Assembly (NCBI RefSeq): GCF_040939455.1
Contig: NC_134108.1
Location: forward strand, 86,410,001-86,474,000
Source of the DNA: Microcebus murinus
Taxonomy: Eukaryota > Chordata > Mammalia > Primates > Cheirogaleidae
Reading direction: 5' to 3'
DNA: 64,000 nt
The position numbers and the translations under genes are program-made. Shown piece after piece: positions 50,788 to 63,170 of the stretch (positions within the stretch are counted from its first letter, which is position 1; each line of letters opens with the position of its first letter). Below the pieces are notes generated by a model, which worked only from the letters and a program-made list of their open reading frames with translations, ran no database searches and was not told where the DNA came from.

Positions 50788-53310
50788 CTCTTGGAATTCA
50801 TTTCTAGTTTTATTCCACTGTGGTCTGAGAAGATACATGGTATGATTTTAATTTTTTTGAATTTGCTGAGACTTGTTTTGTGGCCTAACATATGATGAGT
50901 CTTGGAAAATGTCTCATATGCTGATAAGAAAAATGTATATTCAGTTGTTTTAGGGTAGAATGTTCTGTGTCTATTAGATCCATTTACTCCATAGTCTTGT
51001 TTAAGTCCAGTATTTCTTTATTCATTTTCTGCTTCGATGATCTGTCCCATTCTGTCAATGAAGTGTTGACATCCCTGACTATTAAGATGCTACTATTAAT
51101 TTCTTTGCTTAGATCTAGAAGAATATGCTTTATGAAACTGGGAGTTCCAGTGTTAGGTGCATATATATTTAGGATTATTATTCTTCTTGATGAATAGCTC
51201 CCTTTACCATTATGTAATGACCATCTTTGTCTTTTTTTTTTACCATTGTTGATTTAAAGTCTATTTTATGTGATATGAGGATGATGGCAACATCTGCTCT
51301 CATTTGCTTTCCATTTGATGGAATACTTTTTTACATCCCATTACTTTGAGTCTGTGTGAGTCCTTTTGGTTTAGATATATTTCTTGGAGACAGCAAATAC
51401 TTAGGTTGTGTTTTTTCATTCATTCAGTCCATCTATGTCTTTTCAAAGTGGCATTCAGACCATTCACACTGAGTGTTAGTATTGATATGTGGGATGTTGT
51501 TCTGTTCATCATGTTGGATGATAGCTTATTGTTTTGTTTTCCCTCTTGTACTATTGTTTTATAAGAACTGTGAGCTATAACTCTTGAGTATTTTTACACT
51601 GGTTGATATCTATTGTGCTGCACATGTATAATGCACTTTTGAGCATTTCTTATAGGGCAGGTGTAGTAGTGACAAATTCTCTCCATGTTTGCTTGTCTGG
51701 GAAAGACATTTCTCCTTCATTTAGGAAACTTAGTTCTGCAGAATACAAAATTGTTGGCTGCCAGTTATTCTGTTCTAGGAGACTAAAGATAGGACCCCCT
51801 TCCTTTCTGGCTTGTAATGTTTTCTCTTGAGAAGTCTGCTGTCAGTCTGATGGGTTTTGTTTTTTTGTTTTGTTTTTTGTTTTATTATAAGTTACTTGAT
51901 GTTTTCACCTCACAGCTCATAGTAGTTCCTCCTTCATGTTGACTTTGGCCAGCCTGATGACTATATGATTTGGTGATTCCCTTTGTGCAATGAATCTCCT
52001 AGGTGTTTGTTGAGCTTCTTATATCTTGACGTCTAAGTCCCTAGCAAGACCAGGGAAGTTTTCCATGATTATTCCCACAAATATGGTTTCCAGGCCTTGT
52101 GGTTTTTCTTCTTCACCCTCAGGAATGCCTATTATTATCATATTTGGCCATTTTACATAATCCCATGTTTCTTGTGTCTGTATTCATTCCTCTTGATTCT
52201 TTGTTCTTTATTTTTGATTGACTGGGTCAATTCAAAAGAGTTGTCTTTAAACTATTAAATTCTTTCTTCTGCTTGGTCTAGTCTAGTCTTAAAACTTTTC
52301 AATGTGTATTCTATTTTCCTAAATAAATTTTTCATTTCCAGAAGTTCTATTTGGTTTTTTTAAAATATAGCTATCTCTTTAGTAAATTTTTCATTCATTT
52401 CCTTAATTGTTTTTTCTGGTTTCTTTGATTTGTTTTTCCATTTACTCTGGGATTTTATTGAGTTTTCTTACAATCCATGTTTACAATTCTTTATCTGTCA
52501 TTTCAGTATTTTCATTCTGGTTGGAATCCATTGCTAGAAAACTGGTGTGCTCCTTTGAGGTGTCCTTTCATTCAGATTTTTCATACTTCCAGAGTTCTTG
52601 CATTGATTCCTTCTCATCTAGAGCAGCTGTCGCTTCTTGTTTTTGTAGTTTCTTTTGTTTGGGTGGAGCTCTTTTTCCTCCCTCATTCTTAAGGGTGTGT
52701 CTATAGTATATATTGGGTAAGGACCTTTGGCTTTGCTTGTGGGTACTCTGATGGGGGTCTAGGTTCAAAATGGATACCTTAGTTATAGATATGCTTTGTG
52801 TGGTGGTTTTCACAATTGTAAGTTATTTATAGACTGTAGCAGTGGTGTACTGTGTGTGGGCAGATTCCCTGTCTCTTGTTGACAAAGGAAGATAGAGATC
52901 TTTGAAATCCTTTCTCTTTATTCAGCCCTGAGGTCTTCTTAACAGTATGAATTATATTGGGATGTCTGATTTAATCTCTGGGACCATAGTTGGTGCTTGT
53001 GGGTAAGAGCCAGACTCATCCTATATGATTGAATCAGTTGATGCTGTAAAGGGCTGTATTAGTTGTCCTCTCTGTCAGTAGTGGGCTTGCTGGAAAGAGC
53101 CAGCTACAGTGGTGTTTTTTGGGATCTATGACCAGTTCTAATTGATAAAGAAAAGCACTCAGATGCCCCAGGTTGTGGGTAGGGTCCTGGAGCTCCCAGG
53201 CGATTCCTTATTCCACACCACAGCAGAGGTCGGTGGTCCAGGACTGAACTTGGGGGAACAGGGGACAGACAGGCTTGAGGGCTGGATCCCATGCCCCCAG
53301 GACTTGATTG
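50788..53310 (-). mobile_element. L1 LINE: 5' UTR, ORF1 and ORF2 endonuclease, 3' part missing
   Basis: On the - strand the order is 5' UTR (about 53310-52800), ORF1 (about 52800-51700) and the ORF2 endonuclease (about 51500-50788). Reverse-read signs are ATTTCTAGTTTTATTCCACT and TGGTCTGAGAAGATACATGG at the left. The element stops before the reverse transcriptase; no 3' UTR or tail adjoins. All frames are broken. The right edge in the 5' UTR is approximate. Confidence 0.75.
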
Positions 53311-54583
53311 TGTCATATAAGGAGCAATATGTCTCAAAATCCCTACTTCAACTTCTGGTGAATTTTGAGAAAATTATGCCACATATCCCAGGGAATAAAC
53401 TGATAAGATCTTTAAAAAATATCAAGACAAAAAATTCAGCTTATTTCACAAAAATACCGTAGTTTAATAATCATATAAAAAAACAGAAATAAAAGCCTCT
53501 GAATCACTTTTCCCAGGACAGCACAGTTATTTTCTATATAAATAATTATAACAAGACATAACAAGCTGTTTTGTTTTAAGCATTAGGTACCAGAGTGAGG
53601 TATTCTAGTTTTACAACTTCCCAGGAGATCCAACATCTCTTGAGAAGAAAGAAGCAACGTAAGACAATAAAGGCAAGCTCTTCTTCCCCCTTTTAAGCTG
53701 TGCCCAATTAGGAACATCCTTTAATCTGGGGACATTGTTCATAAGAGACAGGAATAGGGGTCAAAATCCCCCTTTCTGTTTCTTATTGTCCTCTTGAGGT
53801 AGGAAAATAAAAACCAGTTGGTACTACTTACAAAGGACAAAAACCAATGAAAGAGAAGAGTTGGAAATGAGAAAATTAGAGGCAGGATGAAAAGCAAGAC
53901 TAGATGGCTAATAGCACCACTTATATAAATTCTCTCTTGTCCACACTGGCCCTGAAGCTTCTGTTTTACCATTTTCTGTTTTTACTCAATCTTCCTACAC
54001 TTTCAGACCTATTAAAACCTATGCTTTTATTATCTAACAAGCATCCCCCCAAATTAAGGAAGAACAGTTCTTTTAGGCAATTATTTTTACTTTAAAGAAA
54101 ATTTCTGGTCACTCACAATATGACGATGGAAACTGAACAATTTCTTTCCCATTGCTTCCCATTTCCTAACCCTGACCTGTGGCTTTGGCTCATATAAAGG
54201 TACAGGATTTGAAAAGCACAGTTTGTTCCACACTGTGAAGTTCTCTAAGTTGTATTCAGTGTTTGGGTGCCAAATCATGTTTACAAGGCACCTGAGCAAA
54301 TACTTTGCCAGTGATCTTTTCTGTTTCTAAAATTAAACTTAAAAATATAGGGCTTTGCTTTTAAAGCAAATCCTTCATTATATAGAAAGGAAATGTGAGC
54401 AAAAGGGTTATATATAGGATCTCAATACACTGCAATTCCATTGTTCTGGTTTTGAAATTCCCTGTGGAGTCACTTGGTTGCTCAGTGCTGAAGGGCACTA
54501 ATGTGTAATTAATGTGGTAGTAAACAGATTACTTGGCCAGATACATCAGCAAAACATAACCCTCTTTTCACGAGTACATGTAC
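53311..54583. other. intronic sequence next to the EYS exon, no feature recognised
   Basis: AT-rich sequence without recognised repeats. Confidence 0.5.
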
Positions 54584-54621
54584 AGGTTTATTTTAACTGT
54601 TTGTTTTGGGTTTTTCCACAG
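54584..54621 (+). promoter_or_regulatory. EYS: splice acceptor region of the EYS exon
   Basis: A T-rich tract with only a few purines runs up to TTTTTCCACAG, ending in the AG at 54620-54621. A plausible branch-point match (TTTTAACTG) lies about 20-30 bases upstream of the AG. This is what fixes the left edge of the coding exon. Confidence 0.8.
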
Positions 54622-54804
54622 CTATTAATATTACTCAGCCCAGGTTCAGTGGTACAGATGCCTTTGGATACACTTCATTCTTGGCTTATTCACGGATCCC
54701 AGACATCAGCTTTGATTATGAATTCCACTTGAAGTTTCAGCTGGCAAACAACCATTCGGCACTGCAGAATAACTTGATATTTTTTACTGGACAGAAAGGC
54801 CATG
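54622..54804 (+). CDS. EYS: EYS internal exon, laminin G-like domain segment (partial gene)
   Basis: This 183-bp exon encodes 61 residues of EYS, the large secreted protein with EGF and laminin G domains that is needed for photoreceptor maintenance and is mutated in human retinitis pigmentosa. The recognised stretches are GYTSFLAYSRIPDISF and QLANNHSALQNNLIFF, followed by TGQKGHG; the alternating hydrophobic pattern with an FxLKFQL strand is that of the first strands of a laminin G sandwich. The acceptor is a pyrimidine-rich run ending in CAG at 54621 and the donor is CATG/GTAAGA at 54804/54805. The exon begins with the last two bases of a split Ala codon and ends with the first base of a Gly codon, so it is symmetric (phase 1/1) and could be skipped without a frameshift. 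There is no stop in frame. The open frame reads on only about four codons past the donor. No other EYS exon was found in the window. The gene name comes from memory of the human protein, not a search. Confidence 0.9.
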
Positions 54805-54813
54805 GTAAGATTA
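54805..54813 (+). promoter_or_regulatory. EYS: splice donor of the EYS exon
   Basis: GTAAGATTA directly follows the coding segment. Positions +1 to +5 (GTAAG) match the U1-type consensus. An Alu in sense orientation begins only 57 bases downstream. Confidence 0.85.
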
Positions 54814-54861
54814 ATTGAACCTTCTAGGACTCTTGTCTAGCTCCTTTAAGAATACATTAGA

Positions 54862-55197
54862 GGCCGGGTGCGGTGGCTCACGCCTGTAATCTTAGCTCTC
54901 TGGGAGGCTGAGGCGGGCGGATTGCTCAAGGTCAGGAGTTCGAAACCAGCCTGAGCAAGAGCGAGACCCCGTCTCTACTATAAATAGAAAGAAATTAATT
55001 GGCCAACTAATATATATACAAAAAATTAGCCGGGCATGGTGGCGAATGCCTGTAGTCCCAGCTACTTGGGAGGCTGAGGCAGCAGGATTGCTTGAGCCAG
55101 GAGTTTGAGGTTGCTGTGAGCTAGGCTGACGCCATGGCACTCACTCTAGCCTGGGCAACAAAGCGAGACTCTGTCTCAAAAAAAAAAAAAAAAAAAA
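54862..55197 (+). mobile_element. Alu SINE (lemur type), 57 bp after the EYS exon
   Basis: Starts GGCCGGGTGCGGTGGCTCACG and has an A tail of about 20. Target-site duplication AAGAATACATTAGA at 54848-54861 and 55198-55211. The right copy is also the left target copy of the next Alu. Confidence 0.95.
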
Positions 55198-55213
55198 AAG
55201 AATACATTAGAGA

Positions 55214-55499
55214 CGCTGGGCACGGGGGCTCACACCTGTAATCCTAGCACTCTGGATGCTGAGGCAGGAGAATCACTTGAGGTCAGTTTGAGAACAGTCT
55301 GAGCAAGATTGAGACCCCGTCTCTACTAAAAATAGAAAAAATTAGTCAGGCGTGGTGATGCACACTTGTAGTCCCAGCTACTCGGGAGGCTGAGGCAGGA
55401 GGATGGCTTGAGCCCAGGACTTTGAGGTTGCTGTGAGCTAGCCTGATACCATGGTACTCTAGCCTGGGTGACACAGCAAGACTCTGTCTCAAAAAAAAA
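55214..55499 (+). mobile_element. Alu SINE, second at the same site
   Basis: Starts GCTGGGCACGGGGGCTCACA and ends in an A tail. It has a short linker without TTGGCCAATTAATT, so it is an older type than its neighbour. The right flank AAATACTTTAGAGA (55501-55514) is a diverged copy of the left flank GAATACATTAGAGA. Confidence 0.92.
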
Positions 55500-55514
55500 A
55501 AAATACTTTAGAGA

Positions 55515-56325
55515 TTCCTTAGGGACAATCTAATTGGCTGTGGTTAAAGAAGATATTTTCCTAGATGGAGCCTCTTCCTGATTCCTGCATGTTCTGGGTA
55601 GTCCAAAGTATTCAGCAGTTCCCTGACCCTTTCTAAAGCCCTGCTTCATATCAGGGCTTATATTAATATATTCTTGCTCTTGATTACAAGAGCAAGAATT
55701 CATGCAGGCAAACATAAGGACAGAGAAAGGGAAGTAAGCTTACTGACTTGTCCTTTTCTCTGTTTCTTCAGTTTGTATATGTAAGGAGAAAAGGGAAATT
55801 CTCAGAAAAAAAAAAAACATCATTTTACAATGTGTTGTGAAATGGAAATGGTTTTTGCCCTCAGAGAAAACATTCCAAGTTAAAGAAGCAAGAAATAAGA
55901 AAGGACTCATTCTGTAGCAAAGTACTCCAGTGCCCTAGAATTGGCGAGAAGTCAACTTACAGATTAAATTTATCTCTCTTAAGTAGAAACTGGTTATGCA
56001 TGTATTAGGTCAAGGAAAATCACATGTGTTTTACTTTTAAGTCTGCAACTAACAGTTAAGCAATTAATCACTTACTCTGTCTGAATTCAGTGTTTTCATC
56101 TATGAAATCAACATATTAGGAAAATATCTTTCTCTCAACCATCAATAACTCTATTGTGCTAGGGTAAATAACATACTCTATTTTTTTCAACTCTCTCAGT
56201 GACTATCTGTTAATACCAAACATTATTTTCTCTATTAACACATGTCTGAAAAGAGCCTACGTGCCAAGTGTCAGCCTTCCACCACCCACCACCTCTGTTA
56301 GGATGGGAAGCACTTTATCATGTGA
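55515..56325. other. intronic sequence without recognised feature
   Basis: No family or exon recognised. Confidence 0.5.
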
Positions 56326-56329
56326 AGCG

Positions 56330-56732
56330 CTATTCATTATACCTCCCAAATTTGTTTGAATCTGTTCCCAATCTCTGTGTCAAAATCTCATGGCCTCCTC
56401 CTAACTTGTCTCCCTACTGACTTTCCTGCCTGTAATCCATTCTCCACATTGTAGTAAGAGCTTCTCAAAAACGTTTATCAGATCATGCTGAACCTTGTTT
56501 AAAACCCATCTGTGGCTTTTCACTGCACTTACAATGCAATCCAAATCTCCTTACCATATTCTCAAGGGCCTTCAGGATCAGACCCTGGTCTCTATCCCTG
56601 AACACAACCAGGCCACTCTCACCAACTCTGTGCTCCTCTCCTATAGGTCTTCTCCCAATGCCTTAACTATTGGGTGCTTTCCTGCTTCAGGGCCTTCATG
56701 CAAGCTCTTTCCTCAGCCTCGTTAGGAAATGG
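56330..56732 (+). mobile_element. L2 LINE fragment, left part
   Basis: ATCCATTCTCCACATTGTAG, TTATCAGATCATGCTGAACC, and AGGGCCTTCATGCAAGCTCT follow the L2 ORF end. The frame at 56495-56725 is a remnant of it. It continues after a MIR at 56985. Confidence 0.85.
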
Positions 56733-56734
56733 CC

Positions 56735-56978
56735 ATCAGAGTGATCAAGAGAGCAGGCTCTAGAGCCTGGCAATGTAGACTTGAATCCAGTCTCCATCAC
56801 TTACAAATTGTATGCCAAGTAATTTAATGTCTCTGTGCCTCAGTTTTCCGACCTGTCAACTGGGTATAATAGCAATACATTCCCTAACAGAATTGTGAGG
56901 ATTCACAGAGTTGATACATGGAAAGCACTTAGAATAGCCCTGGACTCAATAAACAGGGTAGTGTGTACTTTCTCAGGG
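56735..56978 (+). mobile_element. MIR SINE inside an L2
   Basis: GAGAGCAGGCTCTAGAGCCT, CTCTGTGCCTCAGTTTTCCG and GGAAAGCACTTAGAATAGCC span the MIR from head to tail. The L2 resumes directly after it. Confidence 0.92.
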
Positions 56979-56979
56979 A

Positions 56980-57235
56980 GGTCTTCTAGAGCCACCTTCA
57001 CCAAAGTTGATATTATCCCCCTCCATTCAAGTTTTTCTCTACTTCAGCTTCTTCTTTATTCCCTTCATTGCCCTTACTACAACTTATAATGCTTTTATTT
57101 ATTTTTATATAGATGTTTCTTTTCTAGTAGAATGAGCGCTTTATATAGAAAGAGACCAAGTCAGCCCTAATCAACTTTATATACCCACACTTAGCACAGT
57201 GCCTGACCATAATCAGTATTGAACAAATAAATAAA
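56980..57235 (+). mobile_element. L2 LINE fragment, 3' end
   Basis: TCAGGGAGGTCTTCTAGAGC, then CACTTAGCACAGTGCCTGAC and a TATTGAACAAATAAAT tail, the L2 3' terminus in the same orientation as the left part. Confidence 0.85.
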
Positions 57236-57846
57236 AGAACCACAATAAGAAAAAAATAATTGTACATTATATAAGTCAGCAACACAGTTTCACAAAGATT
57301 CTTAAATGGTGGTTATTCTCAGGGACTCCCAGTTTAAATGCTATGTCCTCTAATAATTTTTCCAATGGTTTCCCTCTTTGAGCACTAAGGACAGAGAGCC
57401 TTTGTTAAGGGCTTTGGTTGGCTATGAAGTTCTAAATTTATCTTCTCATTTATGGAAATGGTGAGTTATCACTATGTCACCCACAGAGCCTCTCTCAGGT
57501 AGTTTTAATAAATACATGTTGAATGATTGCTGGAAGGCAGGGAGGGAAGAAGGGGAAAAAAAGGAATTACTACCCCTAACTCTTTACTGCATACATCCTT
57601 CCATCATATATTTATCATTTATATCCTTCTCATTCACCAAAAAAATTTTTAAAAACTGGCAATGAAAAATTCAAATAAGTATTGCAGCCCCTGGGTCTGT
57701 CTTGTTTTACAACAGATCTATTAATAAAGTCTGAAAGATACATAAAGGTAGAACCCAAGCAAAGGATAAACACTTGACCCATGAAAATGCTGCCACCAAC
57801 AACTTTTCAGTACTCTTCTATCAAAGACTCCTTCAAAATTCTCAAC
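57236..57846. other. intronic sequence without recognised feature
   Basis: No family or exon recognised. Confidence 0.5.
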
Positions 57847-57880
57847 ACACACACACACACGCGCGCGCGCACGCACGCTA
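57847..57880 (+). repeat. alternating (CA)n(CG)n tract
   Basis: Eight or more CA steps pass into five GC steps and then GCACGCACGC. Strict purine-pyrimidine alternation over about 34 bases. Confidence 0.95.
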
Positions 57881-57892
57881 TAGCAATATTTC

Positions 57893-58230
<338 letters not shown>

Positions 58231-58255
58231 AGCAATATTTTGAAGCAATATTTTG

Positions 58256-58512
58256 GCCACAGCATTTCTAAATTGTGCAATCTTACATGTGACATTTTCT
58301 AGTCATATGCTTTGTATACAAGGGAATTAATGCTAATTATACACTTGCATTTGTAGCTGTATAGCATGGTTAAAGCCCAAATAACAGATGGTTAAATTGT
58401 AAACTTCCATTTTCTGATTTCGGAAATTGAGAAATCTAAAGCATGCAATTCCACATTTGACCACCTGAGAGAGCAAGAACACCAGCTAAAAAAATACAAG
58501 TAGCACTAGAGA
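58256..58512. other. intronic sequence without recognised feature
   Basis: No family recognised. Confidence 0.5.
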
Positions 58513-58514
58513 GC

Positions 58515-58602
58515 TTGTTTTTTAATTGACACGTGGTATTTATAGGGTACAATGTGATGTTTTGATACATGTATACATTGTATAATAATTTAATACAGAG
58601 TT
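58515..58602 (-). mobile_element. old L1MA-like 3' end fragment
   Basis: TTTAATTGACACGTGGTATT and TTTTGATACATGTATACATT are the reverse of an L1MA-type 3' UTR end. About 90 bp. Confidence 0.7.
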
Positions 58603-59515
58603 TCTCCAAGTAGTAACTCTTTACACATATATTACAATCACAGGAAGGTGCTTGTTAAAACAGTAGTTCCCAGGCCTTCTTGAATCAAAAAATAGAATTT
58701 TTTCAATCACCTTACGTGTTTTTTATACAACAAATATTTAAGATCAACTACTCAAAACCTCTAGGGTCCAGCTAAGTTAGACTACATATAGGAATAGATT
58801 AAGGTATGTAATTATTGCCCATAATATCATAAATAGAAAAAATATATCATAAATAGGGATGGTTCGTCAATTTATATAGCATAAAGCTATAAATTAAAGA
58901 AATATATTCCAATGAAGGATTTATTAAGGTAAAAAAATTTTTTAAATAAAGAAATACATATTCTTTTAAAACATGCTATGATTATTAACCAAATAATTTA
59001 CAATTATCTATTCTATACAAGAAATGATACAGGTCAGTGTTTGTAACAGAGGTATATCCACATTTAGGTGTATTGTTCAATAACATTGATCTCTGACCTG
59101 CATATTAGTTGTTATTATGAAATCACTATACCATATCTGCCGTTATTTTCCTTAGATTAGAGATGCACAAGCTACAGAGTTTATATAATAACTTTAAATG
59201 TAAACCAACCTCTAATTTCTGATATGACCATATAAAAAGGTAACAGACCAATACTGATGATACTCTTTTCTGAAACTTCCAAAGCAGAATGCTTGATTTT
59301 GCCAAATTTCATTATCATTGTACTCTCAGAAAAAATTACCCTTCAAACATTTCAGCTTAAAAATATTCCTCTTGACTTGTGATTTTTTACCTAACCTAAT
59401 CTTCTTCCTATGCTTCTGCAGTCACATTTGGCATTTCCTGAATTATCTTCTCTTCCTCTTCTACCTTCCACTCCCTTATAATGTATGCCTTATAGTTAGA
59501 CTCTTCTAGAAACCA
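58603..59515. other. intronic sequence; possible MER5-like piece at 58603-58720
   Basis: AATCACAGGAAGGTGCTTGT and TAAAACAGTAGTTCCCAGGC recall the MER5 (hAT) consensus, but too diverged for certainty. The remainder is AT-rich and unassigned. Confidence 0.35.
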
Positions 59516-59519
59516 CCTG

Positions 59520-60235
59520 AATGTCCCACAGTGGCCCACAGATGAATATGTTACTGCCCCTCCTGGGTCTCTTCTGTTAGCAACTGGCATAAACATTCTG
59601 CTTCAGCCAGAAACCAGGAGTCATCTGGATTTCTCTCTTTCATTCATTTTGACAGGTATTTATTGGGCACCTAGATGAGGCCTTCCTCTAGGTGCTGGAA
59701 AAGCGATTATGAACAAAGCAGATGAGGTCCCTGTCCTCTCTCCATTTTATCCCCCACATCCTATTAAACACTGAGCTCTGTCCATTTTAGCTCCTAGTTA
59801 CTTTTTGGTTTTCCTTCTTCTTTCTATCCTCATCACTCCTGGCTTATCAATCACAAACTAGTGCAACAGCAATAGCTTCTTTTCCAGTCTCCCTGCTCCA
59901 TTTCCCTTCCATCCCCCACTTTGCTACAGGAGATTGTTCTAACATACAAGTCCAAACACATTTTGCCTAATCAATGTTGTATTCTTCATTTTGATGCCTC
60001 CAAAACAATTCTACCTTGTAAGCCTCAACTCAAGAAATTATTCTTCTTTAAAGTCTTTAACACTTCCAGATGAATGTTAAGAATTAATCTCACTGCAGTT
60101 CATTGGTAACAATTATCATATTAAAGCTGTTTGTCTGGATCTTTTTGAGATCAAGAACCATTGATTTTCTTTTTTTATATCCATAGTGGTGGTCACATAT
60201 AAACACTCAACAGTTTTTGAAAGAATGAATGAATT
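59520..60235 (+). mobile_element. L2 LINE fragment, split by an antisense L2 piece
   Basis: CAGCCAGAAACCAGGAGTCA and TCCCCCACATCCTATTAAAC are two adjoining parts of the L2 ORF, separated by the inserted piece at 59643-59740. It continues with CAGTCTCCCTGCTCCATTTC and ends in a TTTTTGAAAGAATGAATGAA tail. Confidence 0.65.
59643..59740 (-). mobile_element. L2 3' end inserted in antisense into an older L2
   Basis: GGTATTTATTGGGCACCTAG, CTCTAGGTGCTGGAAAAGCG, and GAGGTCCCTGTCCTCTC are the reverse of the L2 tail, set within an L2 of the other orientation. Confidence 0.6.
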
Positions 60236-60635
60236 CAAAAATCTGTGGTCCCTGATGCAGTAAAACTTACAATCGATTTAGGGAGGCAAAACATACATAC
60301 TTAAAGTTTTCTTTAATGGCAAGCTAGGAAGAAAGAGAGAAAAAGAGGGGAAGAGAGAGAGTTTTGTTGACTAACAATACTTAACAAGAGGTCAGAAACC
60401 ATGTCTGGCACACACAACATTTACCACAACATCTAACATATATCTGGAACATAAATAGCATTGAATGCAAAGATAAATGATACAAAAGATGGAATTCAGA
60501 AACTAGAAACCTCATCAAGCTAGAACAGTCAGGGAATATGTGTTTTTTATCCTTTCCCTTGCATTTTGACCAAACCTTTACAAATAGTGCCATAATTGTA
60601 GCACTACAGTGGGTATTTCCACTTCTGTTCTCCCC
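60236..60635. other. intronic sequence with a short purine-rich run
   Basis: A GA-rich run lies at 60328-60362. Otherwise no feature recognised. Confidence 0.5.
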
Positions 60636-60639
60636 GAGG

Positions 60640-61140
60640 CCAGACCCAGCTCATGCCCAATCCTGCAGCCTTAAATAGCCAGTTCATTTCGCCTGAGATC
60701 CATCACCCCCATTCACTCCACCCTCACAGCTTCCTCTTGTTCAGAATGTCTGCCCTAGTCCTCTTCACCTCTCCCAATATCCACCCATGCAGGCAACATT
60801 CTCTGACAAATTTAGATCTCCTTATATTCTACCTACACAAAGCCTGCGTAGCACTTGCAGTTTATATCCCATGATTTGATAACTCATTCTGTACTGTCTT
60901 GCCATTCACAATCATTACTTTGAATCATACAAAAGCACCATTTTCATAAATCAAAAACATGAGAATAGCAGCAATTTCATAATCTTAATCTTGTCCCTCA
61001 GCAAGATTAATCTTACATTCCTTTAGGAAAAACCATGCCTTCAATTTCTTTTGTATCCCCAACTGCACCATTCGTATGCTAGGTACCATGTGCAAAATCA
61101 ATAATTACATGTTTATTGATTCTTTCACTAACTGAAAGAC
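60640..61140 (+). mobile_element. probable L2-like fragment, strongly decayed
   Basis: CTCCCAATATCCACCCATGC and TCTTTTGTATCCCCAACTGC, with GCTAGGTACCATGTGCAAAA and TCAATAATTACATG at the end, follow the order of an L2 3' region. Decay makes this tentative. Confidence 0.4.
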
Positions 61141-61283
61141 TCTCTGTAAACAGAGGCTATCCTGGTTAGCTAATAACACTGTGTAGGCATAGATTGATCT
61201 GGATTGTAGTGAAGAAGTTAGGACTTAAATGAAAGGAGGAGGGGAGACACGTGTCACTGTTTGCATCATTAAAATGTAAGTTA

Positions 61284-61745
<462 letters not shown>

Positions 61746-61754
61746 CTTCCTGGA

Positions 61755-63150
61755 AATTTGATCTGTGCACCTAAGTGCCTTATGTGCATAACTACCTGTT
61801 GTCACCAACATGTAGCTCTTCAAATACTGTGGTAATTATAAAAGGTTATCTCATATTTCATGACAAATAATTTATTTACTTCAAGCCCTTAGTTATTAAC
61901 TGTAACAGAAATAAAAGTGCATAAATATGGCTTGATGTTTTTCTGTGGGGAAAAAAATGAAATGAATGTCATCTCCGGCACACAAAAAGAAAAATGAAGG
62001 GGGGAGTGTCACAAAAGCAATCAGCTCAGCTTGTTCTTTAGAGAGCCCTGGTACAGATCAGGCAGAGGAAAGATGCGTGATGAATGAGGAAGCAGCCTGT
62101 AGCCAATTCCTTAATATAACGCATCTTTCAATTCCACATCACAGAGGCATTTTATAAATAAAATTGACAGTGTATGCCCATATTCAATTTTTTAGAACAG
62201 AAAAAAATGCTCCTTATTTTTTTCTGTAATCATATCAGGATGACTAGAAATCATGAGAATTTTCTTCCTGGCAACCTCAAACTATCAAGTCTTAGTTTTC
62301 ATGGAATTAAATATCCTGTAATATAATGTTAAAGTGGTCTTTTATTAAATTATTTGAGTTTTATTATAAGATATTATTTTATTATATTTTGTTTTATTAT
62401 ATTATATGTATATTATATATTATTATATATTTTATTATAAGATACTTAAACTATTCACTTTGCTGATGGAAAGACACATAAAAATTGTCCCATTTGACCA
62501 GTTCTCAAACAGGGTGAGTAATAATAATGACATATAGAATCTTACAAATCCTCCCCGCATTTTCTTTCAAATATATATATGGAGAGGGAATATACATACA
62601 TTAAAACATAAGTGCAAAGGGGGTAAACTTGGTCTCATAGGGAACATCCAGAAGATAAAAAAAAAAGGAGAGGTCAAGTGCAAGTCAGTCAACTACAAGC
62701 CCACACTTTCAATGTTTGTTCAAAACTTCCAGTAAGCATATGTGGTTCCATCTTGTGGAAATTTAAGTTTAGCCAGGAGCTGGCTTATTTTCATGTTCCC
62801 ATCTCTGGCAGCAAGAGAGATACAGACTTGCCACTTTTACTAGTCTCAGCTCCTTTTGCTCAAGAGATATAATAATATGAGCCATATGTAGCCCCGAGAA
62901 AGGCATTTTATCACCTTCTCATGTGCTCTGAGCACAGCACTGGATTTGTTGTTACTCTCAGTCCTGCCACACTGTTCACTAGCACATTTGGAAGTCAGGG
63001 TACCATCCTGATTTGGCCACAACAGTAGCCGGTTTTCATTGCCTACTTTTTAATAATTTAATCCATGAGGTTGACACTATATGGTATCATTGTGCACGAT
63101 GGCTAATCTAGTAAAATTATAGCCACAGCTATATATGGTTCTAATGCTTC
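61755..63150. other. intronic sequence without recognised feature
   Basis: AT-rich; a palindromic TATTATATATTA-rich stretch lies at 62365-62450. No family or exon recognised. Confidence 0.5.
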
Positions 63151-63170
63151 TAAAAACCTGGAATATAGAT

